This document shows positions 16,335 to 22,931 of a stretch of DNA of 32,719 nt, piece by piece (the first letter of the stretch is position 1; every line of letters starts with the position of its first letter). The translations under genes were made by a program, and so were the position numbers. This DNA is from a virus, in the IMG/VR virus record IMGVR_UViG_3300046001_004299, positions 1-32,719 of that record. One strand, written 5' to 3'. Below the pieces are notes generated by a model. That model had not been told where the DNA came from and made no database searches. It saw only the letters and a list, made by a program, of their open reading frames with translations.

Positions 16335-17288
16335 ATGAAAATTCATGAAATATTAGTAGAAAGTCAACAGCTAGACGAAGGTCCATTGCTGAATAAAATT
16401 GGAAGTGCTATTGGCAAAGGTGTTGGCACACTGGCCAAAGGCGTTGGCGCAGTTGCAGGTGGTGTTGCAGGCGCCGGAACAGCTATGAAGAAAGGTTGGG
16501 ATGCAGGCAAAGCAGCAGTTGGTAGAGCAGGCGATGACGAACCTGAAACAGCAGCACCAGCAGCGGCAGCACCAGCAGCTGAACCAACTGCGGCAGCACC
16601 AGCAGGAGCACCAGCGGCAGGCGCAGCAGCACCAGCAGGAGCACCAGTAGGCGGTCCAACTGCACAACCAGCAGCAGGCGATGTAAATAAAGCAGGACCA
16701 CCAGGCACAGCAGCCGCAAAGCCATTGCAAGGTCAAGCTAAAGTGGCAGCAGACAAAACAGCAGCAGCTACCGCAGGACAAGATCCCTCAGCCGCCGGTC
16801 AAACAATGTATGCTCAAGTTAAAGCTAATATTGACAAGCTAGACAAGAAAGGCAAGCAGAGAATTTTACAGTTGTTACAAAAATCAATGGCAGCACCAGC
16901 AGCAGCAGCACCAGCAGCAGCAGCACCAGCAGCAGCAGCACCGGCAGCAGCAGCACCGGCAGCAGCAGCACCGGAAGCGCCAGCAGCTGAACCAACTGCG
17001 GCACCGGCAGCACCGGAAGCGCCAGCAGCTGAACCTGCAGCAGCACCGGCACCGGCAGCAGCTCCAAAGAAAACAGGTGGCAGAGTAAAAGGCCAACTGA
17101 GTCAAGATCCTAGAGCTGTAAAAAGAAGAGATGCTAATGCAGCAAAAACAAAACAAGCCGCACCAGCGCAGACGCAAGCTGAGATTGATGCCGATCGTGA
17201 AAGAATTATGGGTGTAACTTCTGACAGTATTGTTCGTAGACAACCTATGATGGCTGAAGGTTTTAGCTTGTTTAGAAAAAGAACATGA
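16335..17288 (+). CDS. Ala/Pro-rich protein with capsid-targeting-like N-terminus
   Basis: A 317-residue protein in three parts. The N-terminus MKIHEILVESQQLDEG resembles the T4 internal-protein capsid-targeting sequence (MKTY.EFIAE) and has two LxE sites (LVE-S at residue 9, LDE-G at 15) where gp21 could cleave. Next is a Gly/Ala-rich helix (GKGVGTLAKGVGAVAGG) and an Ala/Pro linker. A helical motif MYAQVKANIDKLDKKGKQRI near residue 157 is shared with the C-terminus of the upstream protein. A second, highly repetitive AAAAP linker (residues ~185-240) leads to a basic tail with KKTGGRVKGQLSQDPRAVKRR that could bind DNA. The stop overlaps the next start (ATGA). The function is unknown; a packaged internal head protein is my best inference. 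Confidence 0.7.
   Translation: MKIHEILVESQQLDEGPLLNKIGSAIGKGVGTLAKGVGAVAGGVAGAGTAMKKGWDAGKAAVGRAGDDEPETAAPAAAAPAAEPTAAAPAGAPAAGAAAPAGAPVGGPTAQPAAGDVNKAGPPGTAAAKPLQGQAKVAADKTAAATAGQDPSAAGQTMYAQVKANIDKLDKKGKQRILQLLQKSMAAPAAAAPAAAAPAAAAPAAAAPAAAAPEAPAAEPTAAPAAPEAPAAEPAAAPAPAAAPKKTGGRVKGQLSQDPRAVKRRDANAAKTKQAAPAQTQAEIDADRERIMGVTSDSIVRRQPMMAEGFSLFRKRT
16890..17062 (+). repeat. Ala-Pro coding tandem repeat
   Basis: From about 16890 to 16974 a 15-base unit (four GCA codons then CCA or CCG) repeats about five to six times, encoding AAAAP. It is followed by two copies of a block CCGGAAGCGCCAGCAGCTG roughly 41 bases apart. The repeat stays in frame and codes for a flexible linker. Copy number probably varies between strains through slippage in multiples of 15 bases. 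Long opposite-strand frames here (Cys- or Leu-rich) are artefacts of the repeat. Confidence 0.8.
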
Positions 17289-17581
17289 GATTTAAAGAAA
17301 TTAGTTTAAATCCTGCTAAAGCATTTTCATCAGGATTTGACAAAGCAAGCGACACTGTTGATAAAGCCTTTACTCCTAGTCAATGGGGTAAAGGCGGTGG
17401 TACCAGTAAGCCTTCTTCAGACAGTGAAAAATCAAACAAGCCAACAATAACTCTTGAAAAGTATCAGATAAGAGATGCTGAAGGAATTATACAAGCTGTG
17501 ATAAAAGGGGATGTATCTGTGTTAACCCAACAGCAAACTGACCTAGCAAGAGACTTGTTAAATCAAATACAGAAACTTTAA
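17285..17581 (+). CDS. Small hypothetical protein, third gene of the module
   Basis: A 98-residue protein starting at an ATG that overlaps the previous stop (ATGA). It begins MRFKEISLNPAKAF, an N-terminus loosely like the MK..E..... start of the preceding protein. It then has a Gly/Ser/Lys-rich linker (residues ~35-58) and a helical C-terminus ending QQQTDLARDLLNQIQKL. I recognise no domain. Its coding status rests on the overlap and consistent codon use. Its stop overlaps the stop of the convergent minus-strand gp51-like frame by three bases, so the two operons meet tail to tail with no visible terminator between them. Confidence 0.65.
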   Translation: MRFKEISLNPAKAFSSGFDKASDTVDKAFTPSQWGKGGGTSKPSSDSEKSNKPTITLEKYQIRDAEGIIQAVIKGDVSVLTQQQTDLARDLLNQIQKL

Positions 17582-17793
17582 AAGAACGGCAAGTTTGTTT
17601 TCTTGGTAGTTTCTAAGTTTTCTTTTATAATATCACCGATAATACTGCGTTCTTCAAAGCTAAGATGCATTGATTCTGCGTAACTCATACCGCGCATATA
17701 CCAACACATCTTAAGTGCTTCTTTCTTTATGTCTCGGCTTTCTTTATCTAATCGTTTAGAGTACTCTACGATCTCTGGTACCGAGAGGCTCAG
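17578..17793 (-). CDS. 51: gp51-like tail/baseplate assembly frame, no canonical start; likely frameshift extension of gp26
   Basis: This reading frame ends at TAA 17580-17578. From the CTG that overlaps the gp26 stop (CTGA) it encodes 71 residues. Its C-terminus, KEALKMCWYMRGMSYAES, SFEERSIIGDIIKENLE and TTKKTNLPFF, resembles the short gp51-like baseplate hub assembly proteins found after gp26 in aquatic T4-like phages. Upstream the frame stays open to a TGA at 17841-17839, and in that stretch there is no ATG, GTG or TTG. The first canonical start is an internal ATG at 17709 that would remove the first 28 residues. The frame is -1 relative to gp26, and an A AAU UUU slippery heptamer at 17814-17808 lies where the two overlap, so a gp26-gp51 fusion is likely. 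A CTG start coupled to gp26 is the alternative. Confidence 0.65.
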   Translation of the reverse strand: MSLSVPEIVEYSKRLDKESRDIKKEALKMCWYMRGMSYAESMHLSFEERSIIGDIIKENLETTKKTNLPFF

Positions 17794-17797
17794 GATC
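17770..17797 (-). other. Predicted stem-loop downstream of slippery site
   Basis: Ten bases after the slippery heptamer, the RNA can form GAUCCUG (17797-17791) paired with CAG-A-GAUC (17777-17770), seven pairs with one bulged A. Inside it a CC/GG pair closes a UCUC loop. A stem at this distance is a usual stimulator of -1 frameshifting. I read the pairing by eye; no energy was computed. Confidence 0.4.
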
Positions 17798-18647
17798 TTA
17801 CTGCGAAAAAATTTGATTGATCCATTGTAACTGGCATGTCAAATTCTTTAGTACACTCATTACAACTTACATGTTGCACAGGCAACTCGATATTCTTTTT
17901 CATATCATTGATATGTTCAGAAATTTTATCGAACACATCTTTTGGAGAGTTACGAATAAACTCTTGAATCTGTTCCTGATCAGTAACATCACCGTCAGGT
18001 GTTGATATCATGGCTACACAACCTGCAATGATATCAACAGTGAGTTCTGTAAGTTTAATAAAACTCTTGCCAAAGCGTTCAATTTTATCTTCGTCGCTCA
18101 TTTCTTCATTATTGATCACATTAAAGATGCGCTGATGTTCAAGAGTTTTTAAACTAGTTTGACTAAGTTCTTTATAAGTGTATGGGCGAACATGTATGGT
18201 TAACGGAGCAATATCCACTTCTGGTTTAAACTGCCAGTTGTTGATAGTGTCTAACCATTTAACTAAATCGATATCATATTCGTTAAGGTGTTCACAATGT
18301 GGGCAGTTAGCTTCAACTCCCATGTTTTCACCGTAGGTAGCAATACGCACAGCAATCAGCGCAGCATCGATGTCTAGACTGGGCATATGCCATGGATCTT
18401 GGATTGCGGGAATACAGCTTTTAATAACTTCAACGGTACTTTGACCTGATAGCAATGCGTCAGGAGTTTTAAACATCAGCTCATCTTTGGCAGTCATAGC
18501 ATAAACTGCATATTCGCCTGTGGTACTCTTGTCCAATGCGCCTGCAGGGTAGTACTCGCCCTGTGAAGGCAACTTTACAAAAATTTTAGGCTGTCTAAAC
18601 CATTGACTTAATGGGTTATGCTTTTTTGCTTGATTGTTTTGATCCAC
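17790..18647 (-). CDS. 26: gp26-like baseplate/tail assembly protein (T4_baseplate family)
   Basis: I choose the GTG at 18647-18645 as start, giving 285 residues, because GGAG lies about nine bases upstream. A GTG further out at 18680 would leave almost no leader after the late promoter at 18700-18693. The protein begins VDQNNQAKKHNPLSQWFRQP and contains KIFVKLPSQGEYYP, the opening block of the gp26-like T4 baseplate family (Pfam T4_baseplate). Two CxxC pairs, CPHC at 115/118 and CNEC at 262/265, probably form a zinc ribbon. T4 gp26 (208 residues) acts in hub assembly next to gp51. Here the gene sits back to back with the tape-measure gene, the position that tail-assembly chaperones occupy in many other tailed phages. 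Near its 3' end lies a slippery A AAU UUU site that could extend it by about 76 residues. Confidence 0.82.
   Translation of the reverse strand: MDQNNQAKKHNPLSQWFRQPKIFVKLPSQGEYYPAGALDKSTTGEYAVYAMTAKDELMFKTPDALLSGQSTVEVIKSCIPAIQDPWHMPSLDIDAALIAVRIATYGENMGVEANCPHCEHLNEYDIDLVKWLDTINNWQFKPEVDIAPLTIHVRPYTYKELSQTSLKTLEHQRIFNVINNEEMSDEDKIERFGKSFIKLTELTVDIIAGCVAMISTPDGDVTDQEQIQEFIRNSPKDVFDKISEHINDMKKNIELPVQHVSCNECTKEFDMPVTMDQSNFFAVRS
17808..17814 (-). other. Candidate -1 ribosomal frameshift slippery heptamer A AAU UUU
   Basis: Read on the minus strand in the gp26 frame, the sequence is TCA AAT TTT TTC GCA, which presents the X XXY YYZ heptamer A AAT TTT. Slipping back one base re-pairs both tRNAs fully (AAA, TTT). 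The ribosome then enters the gp51-like frame, reading F-R-S-K-I-L-S-L-S-V-P, which stays open to 17578. The zero-frame gp26 stop is only 16 bases further on (17792-17790). The fusion would be about 356 residues. Confidence 0.6.
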
Positions 18648-18660
18648 GATTTTTATCTCC

Positions 18661-18668
18661 AATAAATA
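18661..18668 (+). promoter_or_regulatory. Late promoter octamer AATAAATA for the tape-measure/head operon
   Basis: AATAAATA on the plus strand lies 59 bases before the tape-measure ATG (18728) and fits the NATAAATA late consensus. Transcription would begin near 18674. It is the most likely source of the long plus-strand run from the tape measure through the portal. It faces a minus-strand promoter 24 bases further on. Confidence 0.5.
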
Positions 18669-18692
18669 CAATATCGTCACTGTATGACATAG

Positions 18693-18700
18693 TATTTATA
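18693..18700 (-). promoter_or_regulatory. Late promoter TATAAATA for gp26/gp51
   Basis: The minus strand reads TATAAATACTAT from 18700, which matches the T4 late promoter consensus TATAAATA followed by the favoured CTAT. Initiation near 18687 would give a leader of about 40 bases including the GGAG site, ending at the GTG start of gp26. It is the best late-promoter match on the minus strand of the window. Confidence 0.7.
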
Positions 18701-18727
18701 TGCGCAGTTTTCTGGGAAAAAATTAAA

Positions 18728-21700
18728 ATGGCAGAAAAAGTAGAAATTGACATTCCGGGCATTGGTTTAATAGAAGCCAAGAATGCCGCCACGGAAGCCA
18801 CCTTGCAGGAAATACTTAAAGTTATGCAAGGTACCCAGAAGGCTGTACAGCAACAAGCCAAAGGAAAGCCCGGATCAAATCAAGGTGGGGGTGGAGGCGG
18901 TGGAAGTGGAGGTAAAGGTGCAGAAGATCAAAATGGATTAGGCAAACGAATTAAGGAAACTGCAAACTCATACAAAGGAATGGGGGGCGCTGCTAAAGTA
19001 GCAGGGACCGGCTTTAAACTAGTAGGGCAATCAGCTCACTTGGCAACATTTGCAATGTCTGGGCTTGCCGCAGGCGCCGGCGCAGCCGCTGGTGCTGTTA
19101 TTAGTCTAGGTAAAAATACATTAGATCTAGGAGCCAAGTTTGCTGACACATTAGAAAGAATGTCCAAAGTTGGCGATAGCACTGAAAGTGCAGCCAGCGC
19201 CTTAAGTATGATACCCGGTGTTGGTGGTGCGCTCAGTGGAGTATTTGGCGCAGTAGCCGGAGCTGTTGAAAAGTCTGTAGCAAGTTATCAAACAGCAGCC
19301 AGTGTAGGTGCAACATTTGGCGGTAGTGTTCAAGCAATGTCAACAGCAGCCGGTGGTGCCGGCATGACACTAGATCAGTTTGCTGGATTGATAAAATCAA
19401 ATGCAGAAAATTTAATCTATCTTGGGGGAACTACTGAAGCGGGAGCAAAACAATTTGCTGGACTGGCTAAAGAACTGCAAGGTAGTGGTGCTGGTGCTGA
19501 ACTACAAAGACTGGGATTTACCACCGAACAAATCAACGGCGGCATGGCCAAGTACATTGGAATACTAGGAAAGACTGGTGCTTTAAGTGGAATGACTACT
19601 AGTCAAATTGCCGCAGCATCTGGCAGTTATCTAAAAGAACTAGACGGTCTGGCAAAAATTACTGGACAAACTAGAGAAGCTAAACAAGCAGAACAAGATG
19701 CATTAATGAAAGATGCACAAGTTCGAGCAGCCATGGCGGGTATGGATGCTGAGTCACAAAAGCAAATGATGAATTACATCACCAGCTTTCCAAAAGAACA
19801 GCAGGCGGCAATCAAAGACATGATTGCCACTGGTAATGTTACCAGTGAAGAAGCTATCAAATTACAAAGTATGTTGCCTGGAGTTGCTGAACAGACCATG
19901 CAGTTTGGCCGAACCATGCAAGCCGGCGGAAAAATCAATGCTGACCAAATGAACTCGGCTAGAAATAATGCTATCAAAGAAGCCAAAGATAGTGTTATGA
20001 GAAACAAAGCTCGAGGTATGTATGATAAAGAATCAGGAGAAGCTTATGTTGGTGCCGCAAATCTTGCTGCAATGGAAATTGATGGCTTAAGCAAAGCTAT
20101 GGGAGAGCAAAGTAAAGCTACAGATAAAGCTAACCTTGCAGAAAATTTAACTAAAGCCAAACAGCGACTTGCAGAATTCAGCAATACATTTCAACAGGCA
20201 TTGGCTAATCCCGCAATGCTTGACATGTTGATGAAGTCATTTGAAACACTGGCAACATTTGTGCAACAGGTTATTGTTCCAGCATTTAATATTTTTGCAC
20301 AGATATTGTCAGCAATAATTCCAGTAGTGACTAATTTGTTGTTGCCTGCATTTAAAGCCTTAGGTGATTTTATGCAGTCTACAATAGTTCCCGGATTCAA
20401 TATCTTAGGAATTTTTGTGCGTGATGCGTTAGTACCGATCTTCAAACAGGCATTCAGTATTGTAAGTAATGTGGTAGGATCATTGTTTGATTTCTTGGGT
20501 ATTGCCAACGACACAGTAGATGGACTTGGATCCTTTGAAGAAACATTATATACTATCAGCGACTTTATTGAAGACAACTTACATGAAGTTTTAATAGGAT
20601 TTGGCGTATTGATGGGTACAGTGCTAGTTGCTAAACTGGTTGCATGGGGTGCAGGAGTATTAGCTAGTTTGGCTCCTCTTGGTAGTTTTGTAATGGGATT
20701 AGCATCGGGCGCACTCGGTCTATTAAAATTGGCGGCACAGTTATTGCTAACAACTGCTGGATTCTTATTAATGAATCTTCCTATTCTTGCGGTTGTCACC
20801 GCGGTTGGCTTGTTAGCATATGGCTTCAAGAAAATGGGCGGAGATTTATCAATACTTGGTGATGCCTTTAAGTGGGCAAAGAGTATGATTGAAACTACAT
20901 TGTTATATTACAAAATGACAATTTTTAAAATATTAGATTTAATTCCAGGAGTAAGTTTCAAGAAAGAAATAGAAGAAGTTGGAAAAGAATTAAAAGCCAA
21001 CGAAGACGAACGAGCAAAGTTAGAACAAGACATGGCTGCAAGAAGGAAAGCAAATCTTCAAGCAGAGGCAGATGCTGAAGCCAAAAAACTTGCAGATGAA
21101 AAAGCAGCTAAAGATGCTGCAATGAATCAAGAAAATGCTGATAAAGCTAAAGCAGCTAAACGAGCCGAAGACAGGGAAGCTCGTAAATCAAGACGCGAGC
21201 AAGATGCAATTAAGAATAAAGAAAATGCTGAACTTAGCGCAATTGATAAAAAAGAAGAAAGAGAAAAAGCCGCAGCAGAAGAAGCCAAAGGTGTTACTGT
21301 AGATAAGAGTGACCCTATTCAGATGCTTAAGACTTTTGCTAATCAGCAAAAATCAGCATTAACACAAGAAGCTAAAGCACTTGACGATAAAGAAAAGGCT
21401 CGTAGTGATCTTGCCCTAGCCAGCCAAGAGATGGCAAAAGCAGTTGAACAGAGTGGAAAAGCTACTAACGATATGGAACGCAAAGCCGCTGCGGAAAGAA
21501 TAAAGGCTGCTGAAGAGAGACTGAGTAAAACTACCAAAGCAAATGAAGCAGCAGATGACACAGTTAACAAAGCCAAAGAAAGAATGGCGTTGGCAAAACA
21601 AGGTAAAGATCCAGGTGCAGTTGCAACAGGTTCTCCTCCTAGCGCAGGAACAACAACTGCAACATCAACTGCAATAGCTACCCCAACAGTTGATAAAGCT

Positions 21701-22915
21701 GCTGTTACTGAAGGAGTTGGAAATCTATATCAACAGACACAAGATGCCATGAACAAAGGTATCAAGTACGGATTTGGATCTAAAGATCTTAAGACAGGAG
21801 CTATTGACTGTTCGGGTTGGATTGCTAATATTAATACCAACATGATGAATTCTATCAACAAGGAAGCTGGTAAAGAAATCTATGGTAAAGAAGCCAAGAA
21901 AGCATTCCAAGGCAGTGCTGCCGACATTATTAAAAATGTATCAGCAGCTGGTGGCGGTATGCTTGAAGGTAGTAAAAATATTAGAGCCAATCTTAAAGAA
22001 GGTATGTTGATTGGTGAAGACAACGGCGAAAAAGGTTGGGACGCTGGTCGTCACAAAGGTATTGATCACATTACTCAAACAGTTAAAGATCCTAAGACTG
22101 GCAAACTAATGATTTCCGAATCACAAGGAGGTAAAGGTGTTACCCTAACAGATCCAGAAGAGTACTTTGCAAAGAAAGAAAAGAAAGGAGTTAAACTGTT
22201 TGGTACTGATATGACAGCAATGGCCAAAGGAGGTGAAGGTAGAACTACCGCACCACCGAGTGCAATGGCAAGCGTTCCTAAACCCGAAGATGCTGCCAAA
22301 GCTAGAACAGACGCAGCCGCAAATGATCCAAGAAGAACTGACAAAACACAAACTCCAGCAACAGCAGCTGAACCTAAGCGTGAAGAAACTCTACAGAGTC
22401 TAATTAGAGACGGCATTACTCCTACTACGATGGCATTCCAAGAATTGATCAATAAAGGAATTAAACCATTTCAATCTGTTATGTCTAGCGGAATACAGAT
22501 AAAGACTCCATTAGGGCAAGTACCTGCTAAAGACAGTCTAAGTCCTGGTGAAGAAATAGTTAAAACAAGAGGAATGTTTGATACAGATGCAAGTAAGTCA
22601 TTTGTGGCAATGGCCAAGAATATGAGCCCTTCTACTTCTTTTGAAACTCCTAAATCTGAAATAATCGCTCAAGCCGAAAAAGCCGCAGCAGAAAAAGCCG
22701 AATTGGAAAAACAGCAAGCCGAATATAGAGAAAAACTCAAACAAGAAGAAGCTATGGCAATGACTGGACCTTCAAGCCAAGAAGGTGCGCTATCCGGGTC
22801 ATCTGACTTAAATACAGCACTAGCTGAATTAATTGCAATTAGCAAGAGAACAGCAGACTTAAACGAAAAACAATTAAGTGTACAAAGCAGCCTAAGCGGC
22901 GACTTGTTTGCTTAA
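18728..22915 (+). CDS. Tape-measure-like tail protein with NlpC/P60-type peptidase domain
   Basis: Started at the ATG at 18728 (MAEKVEIDIPG), the product has 1395 residues. The frame is open further upstream, but that part overlaps gp26 and the promoters. The N-terminus is helical, with a poly-Gly linker near residues 53-65. Residues ~70-180 are Gly/Ala-rich and hydrophobic. A long helical region follows, then a run of hydrophobic segments (~500-705), as in tape-measure proteins that enter the host membrane. A Lys/Glu/Ala-rich coiled coil occupies ~710-920. Near residue 1015 begins a peptidase-like domain with IDCSGWI (Cys1028) and GIDHITQ (His1114), followed by a polar ISESQGG strand, the Cys-His arrangement of NlpC/P60 enzymes. 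It would set tail length and open the murein layer. T4 gp29 has 590 residues and no such domain, so the tape-measure role rests on architecture and on the gp26/gp51 neighbours. Confidence 0.7.
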   Translation: MAEKVEIDIPGIGLIEAKNAATEATLQEILKVMQGTQKAVQQQAKGKPGSNQGGGGGGGSGGKGAEDQNGLGKRIKETANSYKGMGGAAKVAGTGFKLVGQSAHLATFAMSGLAAGAGAAAGAVISLGKNTLDLGAKFADTLERMSKVGDSTESAASALSMIPGVGGALSGVFGAVAGAVEKSVASYQTAASVGATFGGSVQAMSTAAGGAGMTLDQFAGLIKSNAENLIYLGGTTEAGAKQFAGLAKELQGSGAGAELQRLGFTTEQINGGMAKYIGILGKTGALSGMTTSQIAAASGSYLKELDGLAKITGQTREAKQAEQDALMKDAQVRAAMAGMDAESQKQMMNYITSFPKEQQAAIKDMIATGNVTSEEAIKLQSMLPGVAEQTMQFGRTMQAGGKINADQMNSARNNAIKEAKDSVMRNKARGMYDKESGEAYVGAANLAAMEIDGLSKAMGEQSKATDKANLAENLTKAKQRLAEFSNTFQQALANPAMLDMLMKSFETLATFVQQVIVPAFNIFAQILSAIIPVVTNLLLPAFKALGDFMQSTIVPGFNILGIFVRDALVPIFKQAFSIVSNVVGSLFDFLGIANDTVDGLGSFEETLYTISDFIEDNLHEVLIGFGVLMGTVLVAKLVAWGAGVLASLAPLGSFVMGLASGALGLLKLAAQLLLTTAGFLLMNLPILAVVTAVGLLAYGFKKMGGDLSILGDAFKWAKSMIETTLLYYKMTIFKILDLIPGVSFKKEIEEVGKELKANEDERAKLEQDMAARRKANLQAEADAEAKKLADEKAAKDAAMNQENADKAKAAKRAEDREARKSRREQDAIKNKENAELSAIDKKEEREKAAAEEAKGVTVDKSDPIQMLKTFANQQKSALTQEAKALDDKEKARSDLALASQEMAKAVEQSGKATNDMERKAAAERIKAAEERLSKTTKANEAADDTVNKAKERMALAKQGKDPGAVATGSPPSAGTTTATSTAIATPTVDKAAVTEGVGNLYQQTQDAMNKGIKYGFGSKDLKTGAIDCSGWIANINTNMMNSINKEAGKEIYGKEAKKAFQGSAADIIKNVSAAGGGMLEGSKNIRANLKEGMLIGEDNGEKGWDAGRHKGIDHITQTVKDPKTGKLMISESQGGKGVTLTDPEEYFAKKEKKGVKLFGTDMTAMAKGGEGRTTAPPSAMASVPKPEDAAKARTDAAANDPRRTDKTQTPATAAEPKREETLQSLIRDGITPTTMAFQELINKGIKPFQSVMSSGIQIKTPLGQVPAKDSLSPGEEIVKTRGMFDTDASKSFVAMAKNMSPSTSFETPKSEIIAQAEKAAAEKAELEKQQAEYREKLKQEEAMAMTGPSSQEGALSGSSDLNTALAELIAISKRTADLNEKQLSVQSSLSGDLFA

Positions 22916-22931
22916 AAAAATGGAACTATAA

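Noticed and set aside
16890-17062. CRISPR-like array
   Set aside because: The repeat is continuous without spacers and codes in frame for Ala-Pro.
16364-17243. Several long minus-strand frames rich in Cys, Leu or Val
   Set aside because: They are reverse reads of the GCA/CCA Ala-Pro repeat and lack ribosome sites; the plus-strand frame is the consistent gene.
18611-18727. Upstream extension of the tape-measure frame
   Set aside because: It would overlap the start of gp26 and run through both late promoters; the ATG at 18728 begins a protein-like N-terminus.
20191-20829. A 212-residue minus-strand frame inside the tape-measure gene
   Set aside because: It lies wholly inside a gene with clear tape-measure features, has no Shine-Dalgarno sequence or family resemblance, and is a shadow frame.
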